Of a stretch of DNA of 64,000 nucleotides, positions 17,781 through 28,188 are shown in pieces. The notes below the pieces were generated by a model, which saw only the letters and a list, made by a program, of their open reading frames with translations, was not told the origin of the DNA and searched no databases. Location of the stretch: positions 2,294,001 to 2,358,000 of the forward strand of contig NZ_JACCBA010000001.1 in NCBI RefSeq assembly GCF_013409365.1, written 5' to 3'. The stretch comes from Actinomadura luteofluorescens. Lineage in GTDB: Bacteria > Actinomycetota > Actinomycetes > Streptosporangiales > Streptosporangiaceae. Position numbers and translations under genes: made by a program. Positions within the stretch are counted from its first letter, which is position 1, and the number at the start of each line of letters is the position of its first letter.

Positions 17781-18037
17781 TCCGCAAGGCCGACCCGGCG
17801 TCCGCCGAGAAGGAGACCGTCTACAACCGGATCCCGGTGCTGAGGGCGGAGCGCGGTGTCTCGCGGCGCGACCTCGCCACCGCGCTGGGGGTGCACTACC
17901 AGACGGTCGGCTACCTGGAACGGGGCGAGTACAGCCCCAGCCTGCACCTCGCCCTGCGCATCGCCGAGTACTTCGAGGTGCCGGTCGAGGTCGTCTTCTC
18001 CCTCAAGCCGTTCCCGAGAATCGGAGACACACCATGA
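17777..18037 (+). CDS. Small XRE/Cro-type HTH regulator
   Basis: 86 aa from GTG. Residues 20-75 are a Cro/C1-type HTH (VLRAERGVSRRDLATALGV, then TVGYLERGEYSPSL), the YozG-like group of minimal regulators. The 14 residues before the domain are not typical of the family. The stop TGA overlaps the ATG of the membrane-protein gene (ATGA), so the two are coupled. In such pairs the HTH often represses the operon and the membrane protein modulates it; that is inferred from arrangement only. Confidence 0.82.
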   Translation: MIRKADPASAEKETVYNRIPVLRAERGVSRRDLATALGVHYQTVGYLERGEYSPSLHLALRIAEYFEVPVEVVFSLKPFPRIGDTP

Positions 18038-18609
18038 CGAACCGTACCGACGGATGGCTGGAGCGGTCCCGCCGCAAGCGCGCGGACCGTTTCGCCAGGC
18101 TCGACGAGGAACTGGAGCGGCGGATGCCCGCCCGCTACGCGCGCCGCCGCCCCCGCCGGGTGCTGGCGGGGGCGGGCGCGGCCATGCTGGGCCTGTTCTG
18201 GGTGGACGCCGCGGTGTCCTGGGCGCTGGCCCCGAGCGACACCGCGATGATCGTCAACTTCGTGATCCTCGGCGTGCTGGTGGTGGCCGGGATGCCGCTG
18301 GCCGGCCAGCTGATCGCGATGACCCGGGGCCTGACCTCCCGGCGGGAGCGGGAGCTGGACGAGCGGCAGCTCGCGGCGCGGCTCCGCGCGTTCGCGACGT
18401 CGCACCAGGCCACCACGGTCGTGATCTTCGCGGTGCTGGTGGCGACGATGGTCGCCGACCGGGACGGCCGCGAGTCGCGGATCCCCGGCGCCGCGCTCTT
18501 CCTGATCCTGTTCGCGCTGCTGGCGACGCACACGCTGCTCCCCCTCGTCGTCGCGGCCTGGCAGACGCCCGATCCGCCGCCCGCCGACGACGAGGGGGAG
18601 GACGGCTAG
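18034..18609 (+). CDS. Membrane protein paired with HTH regulator
   Basis: 191 aa, function unknown. The N-terminal 45 residues are very Arg-rich and cytoplasmic. Four hydrophobic segments follow (about 48-68, 71-100, 124-140, 150-170), with a conserved-looking RRERELDERQ motif in the loop between the second and third. Acidic C-terminal tail. This pattern, with a DERQ loop, recurs in actinomycete membrane proteins encoded with small XRE regulators. Its stop TAG and the glgP stop share one CTAG (18606-18609). Confidence 0.75.
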   Translation: MTNRTDGWLERSRRKRADRFARLDEELERRMPARYARRRPRRVLAGAGAAMLGLFWVDAAVSWALAPSDTAMIVNFVILGVLVVAGMPLAGQLIAMTRGLTSRRERELDERQLAARLRAFATSHQATTVVIFAVLVATMVADRDGRESRIPGAALFLILFALLATHTLLPLVVAAWQTPDPPPADDEGEDG

Positions 18610-21203
18610 CGCAGGTCGCCGTTCGTCATGCCCTGCGGCGCGGGCGGCAGCGCGACGAGGCCCATCTCGGCCCGTCCCGACAGCAGCGGGTGGCTCGGCA
18701 CCACCCGCACGCTGTAGCCGAACGCGCCACTGCGCCCGAGCGGCACCTCGCCGGTGTAGCGGCGCCGCCCGCTCTCCGCCGGGCCGCCGTCCTCCAGCTC
18801 CAGGTAGGACGGGTCGACGAGCGCGTCCGCGTCGTCCACCCGGCCGTAGGCGACCTCGACGGCGACGTCCTGCGGGGCGAGCCCGTCGAGGTCCACCACG
18901 ACGCGGACCGGCAGCCGCGCGCCGACCTGCGGGCTCTCCTCCCCGGTGGACTCGATGTGCTCGACGGCGACCCGCGACCAGGCCGAGCGGACCTGCCGCT
19001 TCCAGCCGGCGAGCTCGCGGGCGCCCGCGAACTTGTCGGCGACCATGGAGCGCTCCGACACGGCGGCCGGGGTGTACAGGTCGTCGACGTAGTCGCGGAG
19101 CATCCGGGACGCGAGGACCTTCGGGCCGAGGGTGGCGATGGTGTGCTTGACCATCTCCAGCCAGCGGCGCGGCATCCCGGCCGAGTCCCGGTCGTAGAAC
19201 GTGACGGACACGTGGTCCTCGATCAGCTCGTACAGGGCGGCGGCCTCCAGCTCGTCGCGCCTGTCGGGGGCGGCGAGGCCGTCGGCGGAGGGGATCGCCC
19301 AGCCGTTCTGGCCGTCGTACCACTCGTCCCACCAGCCGTCGCGGATCGACAGGTTCAGCCCGCCGTTCAGCGCGGCCTTCATCCCGGACGTGCCGCACGC
19401 CTCCAGCGGGCGCAGCGGGTTGTTCATCCACACGTCGCAGCCCTGGACCATGAGCTGCCCGAGCGCCATGTCGTAGTCGGGCAGGAACACGATCCGGTGC
19501 CGGACGTCCTCGGAGCCGGTGAAGCGGACGATCTCCTGGATGAGCCGCTTGCCGCCCTCGTCGGCCGGGTGCGCCTTCCCGGCAATGACGATCTGCACGG
19601 GCCGGTCGGGGTCCAGCAGGATCGCGCGGAGCCGGTCCGGGTCGCTCATCATCAGCGTGAGCCGCTTGTAGGACGGGACGCGCCGCGCGAACCCGATCGT
19701 CAGGACGTCGGGGTCGAGGGCGTCGTCGATCCAGGAGGTCTCGGCCTCGCTGGCGCCGCGCTGGCGCCACGACTCGCGGAGGCGGCGGCGCGCGTCCGTC
19801 ACGAGGCGGCGGCGCAGCAGGTTCCGCATCCGCCAGACCTCCGGCTCGGGGACGTCGCGCACCGCCTCCCAGCCGCGCCCGGACTCCATCACCGACGGCA
19901 GCTCCCGGGCGGTGAACTCCAGCACCTCGCGCGCGACCCAGGTCCCCGCGTGCACGCCGTTGGTGATCGACCCGACGGGGACCTCGGCGGTGTCGAACCC
20001 GCCCCACAGCCCGCCGAACATCTCCCGGCTGACCTCGCCGTGCAGGCGGCTGACGCCGTTCACGCGCTGCGCGAGCCGCATCCCCATCACGGCCATGTTG
20101 AACACGGTGCGGTCGCCGCCGGGGTAGTCCTCGGCGCCGAGCGCGAGGATCCGGTCGACGGGGACCTGCTCCTCCTCGTTCGCGCCGCCGAAGTAGCGGG
20201 CGATCAGCTCGCGGGGGAACCGGTCGATGCCGGCCGGGACGGGCGTGTGGGTGGTGAAGACCGTGCCCGCCCGGACCGCCTCCAGCGCCTCGTCGAAGGT
20301 CAGGCCCTCCTCCTTGGCCAGCTCGCGGATGCGCTCCAGGCCGAGGAACCCGGCGTGGCCCTCGTTGGTGTGGAACACCTCCGGCGCCGGGTGGCCGGTG
20401 ATGCGGCAGTACGCGCGGATGGCCCGCACGCCGCCGATGCCGAGCAGCATCTCCTGGAGGAGGCGGTGGTCGCCGCCGCCCCCGTACAGCCGGTCGGTGA
20501 CGTCGCGGGCGGCCTGGTCGTTCTCCTCGACGTCGGAGTCGAGGAGCAGCTGCGGGACGCGGCCGACCCGCGCGATCCACACCTGCGCGTGCAGGCCGCC
20601 GCCCTTGGGCAGGCCGATGACGACGCGCACCGGCGTCCCGTCCCGCTCGCGCAGGAGGGTGAGGGGCAGGCCGTTGGGGTCGATCGGGGGGTAGCGCTCC
20701 AGCTGCCAGCCGTCCGGCGACAGCGACTGGGAGAAGTAGCCGTGCCGGTAGAGGAGGCCGACCCCGAGGATGGGGACGCCGAGGTCGCTGGCGGTCTTCA
20801 GGTGATCGCCCGCGAGGATGCCGAGGCCCCCGGAGTACTGCGGCAGCGCGGCGGTGATCCCGTACTCGGGTGAGAAGTAGGCGATGCTCACCGGCGAGTC
20901 CCCCGGCCGCGACTGGTACCAGCGCGGAGCCGTGAGGTACTCCTGCAGGTCCTCGGCGGTGTCCTGGAGGCGCCGCAGGAAGCGCCGGTCCTCCGCCAGC
21001 CGCGCGAGCCGCTCGGGGGCGACCTCGCCGAGCAGCCGGACCGGATCGTGGTGGACGGCCTTCCAGAGCGCCGGGTCCACGTCGCGGAAGAGGTCGAGCG
21101 TCTCGTGGTGCCACGACCAGCGCAGGTTGAGGACCAGCTCTTCCAACTGCCGGAGAGGCTCGGGAAGGACGGTGCGTACCGTGAAACGTCGGATTGCCTT
21201 CAC
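18606..21203 (-). CDS. glgP: Alpha-glucan phosphorylase
   Basis: 865 aa, GT35 family, the shorter actinobacterial/archaeal type. It releases glucose-1-phosphate from alpha-1,4-glucan ends. Visible: SPEYGITAALPQYSGGLG near residue 110 (substrate site), FHTNEGHAGF near 300, and the pyridoxal-phosphate region CGTSGMKAALNGG near 602-614 with Lys at about 608. The N-terminus FTVRTVLPEPLRQLEELVLNLRWSW is the family's. It is divergent from glgE across 364 bp, placing synthesis and breakdown of the same polymer side by side. Confidence 0.94.
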   Translation of the reverse strand: MKAIRRFTVRTVLPEPLRQLEELVLNLRWSWHHETLDLFRDVDPALWKAVHHDPVRLLGEVAPERLARLAEDRRFLRRLQDTAEDLQEYLTAPRWYQSRPGDSPVSIAYFSPEYGITAALPQYSGGLGILAGDHLKTASDLGVPILGVGLLYRHGYFSQSLSPDGWQLERYPPIDPNGLPLTLLRERDGTPVRVVIGLPKGGGLHAQVWIARVGRVPQLLLDSDVEENDQAARDVTDRLYGGGGDHRLLQEMLLGIGGVRAIRAYCRITGHPAPEVFHTNEGHAGFLGLERIRELAKEEGLTFDEALEAVRAGTVFTTHTPVPAGIDRFPRELIARYFGGANEEEQVPVDRILALGAEDYPGGDRTVFNMAVMGMRLAQRVNGVSRLHGEVSREMFGGLWGGFDTAEVPVGSITNGVHAGTWVAREVLEFTARELPSVMESGRGWEAVRDVPEPEVWRMRNLLRRRLVTDARRRLRESWRQRGASEAETSWIDDALDPDVLTIGFARRVPSYKRLTLMMSDPDRLRAILLDPDRPVQIVIAGKAHPADEGGKRLIQEIVRFTGSEDVRHRIVFLPDYDMALGQLMVQGCDVWMNNPLRPLEACGTSGMKAALNGGLNLSIRDGWWDEWYDGQNGWAIPSADGLAAPDRRDELEAAALYELIEDHVSVTFYDRDSAGMPRRWLEMVKHTIATLGPKVLASRMLRDYVDDLYTPAAVSERSMVADKFAGARELAGWKRQVRSAWSRVAVEHIESTGEESPQVGARLPVRVVVDLDGLAPQDVAVEVAYGRVDDADALVDPSYLELEDGGPAESGRRRYTGEVPLGRSGAFGYSVRVVPSHPLLSGRAEMGLVALPPAPQGMTNGDLR

Positions 21204-21567
21204 GCAACGTCACGCTATGCGCTCCGGGGGCATGGGCGCGACGGCGGGGACCACACCGTCACCTCGCGGACCGGTCGGCCCCGCGGTGGCTCGAATCCCC
21301 GGAGCCCCTTCCCCACAAGGGCTCTCGTCCCGTCCCAGGCGGTCGTCACCTGGGCGGGCCTCCGCGTCGCGGCCGACCGTTTGCCCAAACTCGACCTTCC
21401 CGAGACCCGCGCGGGGCGGCCGGGGTCGGCCATGGGCGGGGCCGCACACCACCGCACGCCACCGCGCGTCCTCGGTCGAACGCGGAAAATCACCCGGGCT
21501 ACTCGGCGGTAGTCGGCGGGTTCCGGGCATGGACGTTTTGGATCTCTCGAGAGGGTAGGTGTGGCAC
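21204..21567. other. glgP-glgE divergent intergenic region
   Basis: No gene visible. It should hold promoters for both glgP and glgE, but I find no convincing -10/-35 pair. A perfect palindrome CTCTCGAGAG at 21544-21553 lies just upstream of glgE and partly overlaps its ribosome-binding area. Confidence 0.6.
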
Positions 21568-23586
21568 ATGCACGTCGAGTCCGGAACGTCCAGCATGCCC
21601 GGCATTCCGAGGCTTGGCCGCATTCCGATCGTCAACGTCGAACCGGTGGTGGGGTGCGGCCGGTGGCCGGCGAAGGCCGTCGTGGGTCAGACGGTCGAGG
21701 TGTCGGCGACGGTGTTCCGGGAGGGGCACGAGCGGCTGGGCGCGGCGGTGGTGCTGCGGACGCCGGAGGGCGAGGAGCTGGCGCCGCAGCGGATGAGCGA
21801 GGTCGGGGCGGGGCTGGACCGGTGGTCGGCTCTGGTGACGCCGACGGAGATGGGGTCGTGGTCGTTCCGGGTGGAGGCCTGGGGCGATCCGATCGCGCAC
21901 TGGCGCCACGACGCCGAGATCAAGGTTCCGCGAGGTCAGGACGTCGAGCTCATGCTCGCCGAGGGGGCGCGGCTGTTCGCGCGCGCGGCCGAGGCCGTCC
22001 CGGGCAAGGACCGCCCGACCGTGGAGCGGCTGGCCAAGCGCCTCGGGGACGAGACCGTGCCGGTCGCCGACCGGATGGAGGCCGTGGCCGATCCCGACGT
22101 CGAGGACGTCCTGGAACGGCATCCGTTGCGGGATCTGCTGACGGTCAGTGACTGGTACCCGCTGGTGGTGCACCGGCAGCGGGCGCTGTTCGGGGCCTGG
22201 TACGAGTTCTTCCCCCGCTCCGAGGGCGCCGCCTTCGACCCCCTGGGACGCCGCGGCCCGACCTCGGGCACCTTCCGCACCGCGATGAAACGCCTCCCCG
22301 CGATCGCCGACATGGGCTTCGACGTGGTCTACCTCCCACCCGTCCACCCCATCGGCACCACCCACCGCAAAGGCCCCAACAACACCCTGGACGCCGGCCC
22401 CTACGACCCCGGATCACCCTGGGCCATCGGATCACCCGACGGCGGCCACGACGCCGTCCACCCTGACCTGGGCACCCTGGACGACTTCGACGCCTTCGTC
22501 GCCCACGCCGGCGACTGCGGCCTGGAAATCGCCCTCGACCTCGCCCTGCAATGCTCCCCCGACCACCCCTGGGTCCGCGACCACCCCGAATGGTTCACCA
22601 CCCGCGCCGACGGCACCATCGCCTACGCCGAGAACCCGCCCAAGAAATACCAGGACATCTACCCCCTCAACTTCGACAACGACCCCGACGGCCTCTACAC
22701 CGCCGTCAAGAACCTCATCCACCACTGGACCGACCACGGCGTCACCATCTTCAGAGTCGACAACCCCCACACCAAACCCGTCGCATTCTGGGAACGACTC
22801 CTGGCCGACATCCACACCACCCACCCCGACGTCCTGTTCCTCGCCGAGGCCTTCACCCGCCCCGCCATGATGCACACCCTCGCCAAAATCGGATTCCACC
22901 AGTCCTACACCTACTTCACCTGGCGCAACAACGCCCAGGAACTCACCGAATACATGGCCGAACTCACCGGCCCCGCCGCCACCTACATGCGCCCCAACTT
23001 CTTCACCAACACCCCCGACATCCTCAACGAATACCTCCAGCACGGCGGCCGCCCCGCCTTCGAAATCCGCGCCATCCTCGCCGCCCTCCTCTCCCCCACA
23101 TGGGGCATCTACTCCGGCTACGAACTCTGCGAGAACACCCCCCAACGCCCCGGCAGCGAGGAATACCGCGACTCAGAGAAATACCAGTACCGCCCCCGCG
23201 ACTGGGAAACCGCCGACCGCACCGACACCACCATCGCCCCCCTCATCACCACCCTCAACACACTCCGCAACACCCACCCCGCCCTCCAACAACTCACCAA
23301 CCTGCACTTCCACCACATCGACCAACCCGAACTCCTCGCCTTCTCCAAACGCCACCTCCACGACACCGTCCTCACCATCATCAACCTCAACCCCCACCAA
23401 CCCCGCGAAGCCACCGTCCACCTCGACCTGCCCGCCCTCGGCCTCCCCGACGACCCCGACCAACCCCACACCGTCACCGACCAACTCGACGGCACCACCT
23501 ACACCTGGCGCGGATCGAACTACGTCCACCTCGATCCCCAGGTCCGACCCGCACATGTCCTGACGTTCGGGAGCAGCGAGAGTTGA
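21568..23586 (+). CDS. glgE: Alpha-1,4-glucan:maltose-1-phosphate maltosyltransferase
   Basis: 672 aa from ATG 21568 (a GTG at 21559 is possible). GH13_3 enzyme that transfers maltosyl from maltose-1-phosphate to growing alpha-glucan. N-terminal beta domain with [16 protein letters not shown], catalytic barrel with FRVDNPHTK near 395 (Asp nucleophile) and FLAEAFTRP near 426 (Glu acid/base). It overlaps treS by four bases (TTGA). From about 22205 to 23510 codon use changes sharply: third positions almost always C, with CAA and GAA favoured over CAG and GAG, leaving the coding strand very G-poor, unlike the first 630 bp and unlike glgP. Confidence 0.95.
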   Translation: MHVESGTSSMPGIPRLGRIPIVNVEPVVGCGRWPAKAVVGQTVEVSATVFREGHERLGAAVVLRTPEGEELAPQRMSEVGAGLDRWSALVTPTEMGSWSFRVEAWGDPIAHWRHDAEIKVPRGQDVELMLAEGARLFARAAEAVPGKDRPTVERLAKRLGDETVPVADRMEAVADPDVEDVLERHPLRDLLTVSDWYPLVVHRQRALFGAWYEFFPRSEGAAFDPLGRRGPTSGTFRTAMKRLPAIADMGFDVVYLPPVHPIGTTHRKGPNNTLDAGPYDPGSPWAIGSPDGGHDAVHPDLGTLDDFDAFVAHAGDCGLEIALDLALQCSPDHPWVRDHPEWFTTRADGTIAYAENPPKKYQDIYPLNFDNDPDGLYTAVKNLIHHWTDHGVTIFRVDNPHTKPVAFWERLLADIHTTHPDVLFLAEAFTRPAMMHTLAKIGFHQSYTYFTWRNNAQELTEYMAELTGPAATYMRPNFFTNTPDILNEYLQHGGRPAFEIRAILAALLSPTWGIYSGYELCENTPQRPGSEEYRDSEKYQYRPRDWETADRTDTTIAPLITTLNTLRNTHPALQQLTNLHFHHIDQPELLAFSKRHLHDTVLTIINLNPHQPREATVHLDLPALGLPDDPDQPHTVTDQLDGTTYTWRGSNYVHLDPQVRPAHVLTFGSSES

Positions 23587-25436
23587 GCGGACCCCACGAG
23601 CCCCAGTCCCCGGCCGGCCCGCCGGAAGCCCCTCCTGGCGCGGTGCCCTGGGAAGAACCCCTCACCGAGATACCGCCGGACGCCCTTCCGGCGACGTCCG
23701 AACCCGTCCCGGACGCGTTCGACCCGGAAACTCCGCGTGACCCGCACTGGTTCAAGACCGCGGTGTTCTACGAGGTGTCGGTCCGGGGCTTCGCCGATTC
23801 CAACAACGACGGTTACGGCGACCTGCGCGGGCTGATCTCCAAGCTGGACCATCTGCAATGGCTCGGCATCGACTGCCTATGGCTGCTGCCGATCTATCAA
23901 TCGCCTCTGAAAGACGGCGGCTACGACATCGCCGAGTACACGAAGATCCTGCCCGACTTCGGGGAGCTCGGGGACTTCGTCGAGCTGATCGAGCAGGCGC
24001 ACGCCCGGGGCATCCGGGTGATCGCGGATCTGGTGATGAACCACACCTCCGACCAGCACCCCTGGTTCCAGGCATCGCGCACCGATCCGGACGGGCCCTT
24101 CGGCGACTTCTACATGTGGGCCGACGACGACACCGGCTACCCCGACGCCCGCATCATCTTCGTCGACACCGAGTCCTCCAACTGGACCTACGACCCCGTC
24201 CGCGGCCAGTACTACTGGCACCGCTTCTTCACCCACCAGCCCGACCTCAACTACGACAACCCCGACGTCCAGGACGCCATGCTGGAGAACCTGCGGTTCT
24301 GGCTCGACCTGGGCATCGACGGCTTCCGCCTGGACGCCGTCCCCTACCTGTACGCCCGCGAAGGCACCAACTGCGAGAACCTCCCCGAAACCCACGCCTA
24401 CCTCAAACGCGTCCGCGCCGAAGTCGACCGCCTCTACCCCGACCGCGTCCTGCTCGCCGAAGCCAACCAATGGCCCGCCGACGTCGTGGAGTACTTCGGC
24501 GACCCCGCCGCCGGCGGCGACGAATGCCACATGGCCTTCCACTTCCCCGTCATGCCCCGCATCTTCATGGCCGTGCGCCGCGAACAGCGCTACCCCATCT
24601 CCGAGATCATGGCCCAGACCCCCAAGATCCCCGACAACTGCCAATGGGGCATCTTCCTACGCAACCACGACGAACTCACCCTGGAGATGGTCACCGACGA
24701 AGAACGCGACTACATGTACACCGAATACGCCAAAGACCCCCGCATGAAAGCCAACATCGGCATCCGCCGCCGCCTGGCCCCCCTCCTGGACAACGACCGC
24801 AACCAACTCGAACTCTTCACCGCACTCCTGCTCTCCCTCCCAGGCTCCCCCGTCCTGTACTACGGCGACGAAATCGGCATGGGCGACAACATCTGGCTCG
24901 GCGACCGCGACGCCGTCAGAACCCCCATGCAATGGACCCCCGACCGCAACGCCGGATTCTCCACCTGCGACCCCGCACGCCTCTACCTGCCCGTCATCAT
25001 GGACCCCATCTACGGCTACCAAGCCGTCAACGTCGAGGCCCAGACCAACAACCCCGGCTCCCTGCTCCACTGGACCCGCAAAATGATCGAAATCCGCCAG
25101 CGCCACCCCGTCTTCGGCGTCGGCTCCTACGTCGAATTGTCCGCCTCCAACCCCTCCGTCCTCGCCTTCACCCGCGAGATCAACGGCGGGGACGCCAACC
25201 AGTGGGGCGGCGCGAACACGGTCCTGTGCGTGAACAACCTGTCCCGGTTCCCCCAGCCCGTGGAACTGGACCTGCGGCGTTTCCGGGGCTCGTACCCGAT
25301 CGAGTGCATGGGCGGCGTGCAGTTCCCCGCCATCGGCGACCTGCCCTACCTGCTGACCCTTCCCGGGCACGGCTTCTACTGGTTCCTGCTCCCGCCGCCG
25401 CCGGACGAGCAGGAGCCGGGAGAGGGAGTGATGTGA
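23583..25436 (+). CDS. treS: Trehalose synthase (maltose glucosylmutase)
   Basis: 617 aa. The start is probably TTG 23583, overlapping the glgE stop; a GTG at 23643 is an alternative. GH13_16 enzyme interconverting trehalose and maltose. Motifs: [19 protein letters not shown] near 62-80, [10 protein letters not shown] near 243-252 (Asp nucleophile), LLAEANQWP near 290, and [10 protein letters not shown] near 359. The first about 60 residues are Pro-rich. It feeds maltose to the maltokinase encoded next. The stretch about 24110-25130 has the same C-ending, G-poor codon choice as the glgE core; both flanks do not. Confidence 0.94.
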   Translation: MSGPHEPQSPAGPPEAPPGAVPWEEPLTEIPPDALPATSEPVPDAFDPETPRDPHWFKTAVFYEVSVRGFADSNNDGYGDLRGLISKLDHLQWLGIDCLWLLPIYQSPLKDGGYDIAEYTKILPDFGELGDFVELIEQAHARGIRVIADLVMNHTSDQHPWFQASRTDPDGPFGDFYMWADDDTGYPDARIIFVDTESSNWTYDPVRGQYYWHRFFTHQPDLNYDNPDVQDAMLENLRFWLDLGIDGFRLDAVPYLYAREGTNCENLPETHAYLKRVRAEVDRLYPDRVLLAEANQWPADVVEYFGDPAAGGDECHMAFHFPVMPRIFMAVRREQRYPISEIMAQTPKIPDNCQWGIFLRNHDELTLEMVTDEERDYMYTEYAKDPRMKANIGIRRRLAPLLDNDRNQLELFTALLLSLPGSPVLYYGDEIGMGDNIWLGDRDAVRTPMQWTPDRNAGFSTCDPARLYLPVIMDPIYGYQAVNVEAQTNNPGSLLHWTRKMIEIRQRHPVFGVGSYVELSASNPSVLAFTREINGGDANQWGGANTVLCVNNLSRFPQPVELDLRRFRGSYPIECMGGVQFPAIGDLPYLLTLPGHGFYWFLLPPPPDEQEPGEGVM

Positions 25437-26932
25437 CCGTGGCGCCGTCCGATCCGCCGACCGGAACCTCGCTCGTCCGGCTCCTGGCAGGCTGGCTGCC
25501 CCAGCAGCGGTGGTTCGGCGGCAAGGACGGTCCCATCCACGACCTCACCATCGGCACCGCCACCGAACTCCGCCCCGGCGACCCCGCCCTGCACCACCTC
25601 GTCCTCGACGTCCGCCAGGACGACACCACCGACCACTACCAGCTCCTCCTCGGCGTCCGCCGCGACCTGCCCGAGCATCTGGCGCCGGTCGTGATCGGGC
25701 GGCTGGAGGACCTGGAGCAGGGCATCACCGGGTACGTCTACGACGCCGCGCACGACGCGGAGCTGACGCGCCCGCTGCTGGAGCTCATGGCGGAGGAGCG
25801 GACGGTCGGGCCGCTGGCGTTCCGCCGCGCGCCCGGCACCGGCATCCGGACGGACCTGGACGGCGCGCCGATCCAGGGCGAGCAGAGCAACACCTCGCTG
25901 ATCTTCGGCGACGCCTACATCTGCAAGCTGTTCCGCCGCCTGTCCCCCGGCGTCAGCCCCGACCTGGAGGTCAATCTCGCTCTGTCGCGGCGGGGCTGCG
26001 AGCACGTGCCGAGCGTGCACGGCTGGATCGAGCTGGAACCGGGCACGCTGGCGACCGCCGGCCGCCCCTCCGCGAACGGTCCTTCGAGCGGTGCGGGCTC
26101 CAGCGGGGACGAGCCGGTCACGCTCGCGCTGCTGTCGGAGTTCCTGCTCACCGCGACGGACGGCTGGCAGCTCGCGCTCACGAGCGTCCGCGACTGGTTC
26201 GCCCAGCCCACAACGCCGGGGACGGCGCCCGCGTTCACCGCCGAGGACGCCGGGGCCGCCGGCGGCGACTTCGCCGCCGAGGCCGAACGGCTCGGCGCGG
26301 CCACCGCCGAGGTGCACCGCGACCTCGCCGCCGCGTTCGGCGTGACCCAGGCGCCGCCCGAGCTGGTCCGCAGGATCGTCTTCGCGATGCACGAGCAGCT
26401 CGACCAGGTCAGCGCCGCCGTCCCGCAGCTGCGCCCCTACGCGCCCGCGATCCGCGAGGTGTTCGACCGGGTCGCCGCCGAGGCCGCCCCGCTGCCGTTC
26501 CAGCGCGTGCACGGCGACTACCACCTCGGCCAGGTCCTGCGCACCGACTCGGGGTGGACGCTGCTGGACTTCGAGGGCGAACCGGCACGCACGCCCGCCG
26601 AACGCCGGGCGCCCGCGCACCCGCTGCGCGACGTCGCCGGGATGCTCCGCTCGTTCGAGTACGCGGCGCGGTTCCTGCTGGCGCGGGAGGGCGACCTCCC
26701 GCCGCAGGCGGCGGACGCGCTGGAGCTGCGCGCCCAGGCGTGGGCCGAACGGAACCGGGCGGCGTTCTGCGCCGGCTACGCGGCCGCGGGCGGGCCCGAC
26801 CCCGCGGCGTACGCGACGCTGGTGCGGGCGTTCGAGTTCGACAAGGCCGTCTACGAGATCCGCTACGAGGCGCGCAACCGGCCGTCCTGGCTGCCCGTCC
26901 CGCTGCGGTCCCTCGCCCGGCTCGCGGGCTGA
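25433..26932 (+). CDS. pep2: Maltokinase
   Basis: 499 aa from GTG 25433, overlapping the treS stop as GTGA behind a GGGAGAGGGAG ribosome site. ATP-dependent kinase making maltose-1-phosphate for GlgE; eukaryotic-like kinase fold. Visible: the N-cap motif [12 protein letters not shown], the ATP region [20 protein letters not shown], the catalytic loop [11 protein letters not shown] near 361-371 and metal-binding [16 protein letters not shown] near 383. A Ser/Gly-rich insert occurs near 210-225. Third gene of the tightly overlapped glgE-treS-pep2 operon. Confidence 0.94.
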   Translation: MTVAPSDPPTGTSLVRLLAGWLPQQRWFGGKDGPIHDLTIGTATELRPGDPALHHLVLDVRQDDTTDHYQLLLGVRRDLPEHLAPVVIGRLEDLEQGITGYVYDAAHDAELTRPLLELMAEERTVGPLAFRRAPGTGIRTDLDGAPIQGEQSNTSLIFGDAYICKLFRRLSPGVSPDLEVNLALSRRGCEHVPSVHGWIELEPGTLATAGRPSANGPSSGAGSSGDEPVTLALLSEFLLTATDGWQLALTSVRDWFAQPTTPGTAPAFTAEDAGAAGGDFAAEAERLGAATAEVHRDLAAAFGVTQAPPELVRRIVFAMHEQLDQVSAAVPQLRPYAPAIREVFDRVAAEAAPLPFQRVHGDYHLGQVLRTDSGWTLLDFEGEPARTPAERRAPAHPLRDVAGMLRSFEYAARFLLAREGDLPPQAADALELRAQAWAERNRAAFCAGYAAAGGPDPAAYATLVRAFEFDKAVYEIRYEARNRPSWLPVPLRSLARLAG

Positions 26933-26987
26933 CCGGGCGGGGACCGCGCCGGCCTCCCCTCCACCGGCCGCGCCTCCACCGGCCGCC

Positions 26988-27755
26988 TCACAGGTCGATG
27001 GCGTAGTCGAGGACGACCCGGTCGGCGGGCAGCACGATCTCGCGGCAGACCTCCATGACGCCCGCGCGCGACAGCATGCGGCGGGTGATGCCGAGCACCG
27101 GTACCCCGCCCGTCATGTTCAGGGTCTCGGCCTCCTCGGGCGTCGGCATCCGGGACCGGACGGCCTCCTCGACCCGGATCGGCGGGTGCCCGAGGTAGGC
27201 CAGCTGCGCGAGCGTCCCGCCGGGCCAGGGCTCGCGGGCCGGGTCCGCGACGGGAGTCTCGCCGACCACGTCCCACGGCAGGTAGTTGACGGAGATCTGC
27301 TGCGGCTCCTCGCGGGCGTAGAAGACGAACCTGCGGCGCAGCAGTTCGGTGCCGGACGGCAGCTCGAACAGCGCGCCGAGGTCGTCGTCGGCCCGGACGC
27401 GGGAGAACTCCCGCTCCAGCCGGTAGTCCTCCCAGGTGATCTTCTGGTCGCGGGTGAACGTGGTCTGCGGGGACGCCGCCGGCCCGGTCACCGCGCGGTA
27501 GCGGTCCATCGCCACGCGCCGGGCCGGCGGGACGACGCGGACGAGCGTGCCGCCGCCGCGGCGGGTCTCCACCAGGCCCTCGCCGCGCAGCAGCCCGACG
27601 GCCTGCCGCACGACGATCTCCGAGACGCCGTGGCGGTCGCACAGTTCGGCGAGGGTCGGCAGCCGCGTCCCCGGTGGGAGGCTGCCGTCCCGGATCCCTT
27701 CTCGCAGGGTGTCGGCGATGCGCAGGTAGGCGGGACGGTCCGGCACCGGCGTCAC
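26988..27755 (-). CDS. GntR-family regulator (HutC type)
   Basis: 255 aa from GTG 27755, behind a GAGGAGAGGGAG site; the longer upstream frame looks non-coding. N-terminal winged helix (PAYLRIADTLREGIRDGSL, then LCDRHGVSEIVVRQAVGLL) and a C-terminal UTRA ligand domain (about 95-250; ISVNYLPWDVV, then GGVPVLGITRRML). The UTRA domain usually senses a small metabolite such as a sugar phosphate. It lies between pep2 and glgB and could control the glucan genes, but it is divergent from a small gene of unknown role, whose promoter region holds a palindrome (27928-27943). Confidence 0.88.
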   Translation of the reverse strand: MTPVPDRPAYLRIADTLREGIRDGSLPPGTRLPTLAELCDRHGVSEIVVRQAVGLLRGEGLVETRRGGGTLVRVVPPARRVAMDRYRAVTGPAASPQTTFTRDQKITWEDYRLEREFSRVRADDDLGALFELPSGTELLRRRFVFYAREEPQQISVNYLPWDVVGETPVADPAREPWPGGTLAQLAYLGHPPIRVEEAVRSRMPTPEEAETLNMTGGVPVLGITRRMLSRAGVMEVCREIVLPADRVVLDYAIDL

Positions 27756-27927
27756 CTCCCTCTCCTCGGGCGCGCCCCCCGGCCTCCGGCCCGCGGCAAC
27801 GTTCGAACAGCATTCGATGCCGCGTTCGATCCTGCTCGTCCCTCCAGTCATCCATACCTTCCAGGCGCTATCCGCGGGGGCACGGTCCGCTTACGGACAG
27901 CTTGACACCTCTCAGGCCGAGTAAGAC

Positions 27928-27943
27928 TTTTGTATACAGAAGC
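27928..27943. promoter_or_regulatory. Palindromic operator, probable GntR site
   Basis: Perfect TGTATACA (27931-27938) within CTTTTGTATACAGAAG, 14 of 16 bases symmetric, between the GntR gene and the divergent small gene. A TTGACA sits upstream at 27902-27907. GTATAC-type cores are common for GntR dimers. It starts 27 bp before the small gene's ATG. Confidence 0.55.
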
Positions 27944-27969
27944 GCGGCCTCGGGGAAGGGACGACCTTG

Positions 27970-28188
27970 ATGGGCGACTTCGAGGATCTGAAGGCGGCCA
28001 TCGAGGGCGAGTTTCCGGGTTGGCAGGTGTGGCGCAGCGACGCGGGGCGCTGGTACGCGACGCGCAGCGGCGACCTCACCGACGCCCAACTCCAGGCGGG
28101 ATGTGCGATGACGGTGGCCGCGGACGACTCGGAGGGGCTCCGGCGGACGCTGCTCGACCAGACGCGAGGGGAGTCCGGAGACCGGTGA
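27970..28188 (+). CDS. Small conserved-looking protein of unknown function
   Basis: 72 aa from ATG 27970 (GAAGGGA ribosome site, nine-base spacing). Sequence opens MGDFEDLKAAIEGEFPGWQV and contains RSDAGRWYATRSG, a small mixed alpha/beta pattern. I recall similar short proteins beside DNA-binding proteins in actinomycetes, but cannot assign a function. No membrane segment, signal or cysteine cluster. It is divergent from the GntR gene and shares its operator region, so it is the likeliest direct GntR target. Confidence 0.65.
   Translation: MGDFEDLKAAIEGEFPGWQVWRSDAGRWYATRSGDLTDAQLQAGCAMTVAADDSEGLRRTLLDQTRGESGDR

Noticed and set aside
26955..26987. Direct repeat CTCCACCGGCCGC after pep2
   Set aside because: Two short GC-rich copies between convergent genes; no symmetry or T-run, so no function can be supported.
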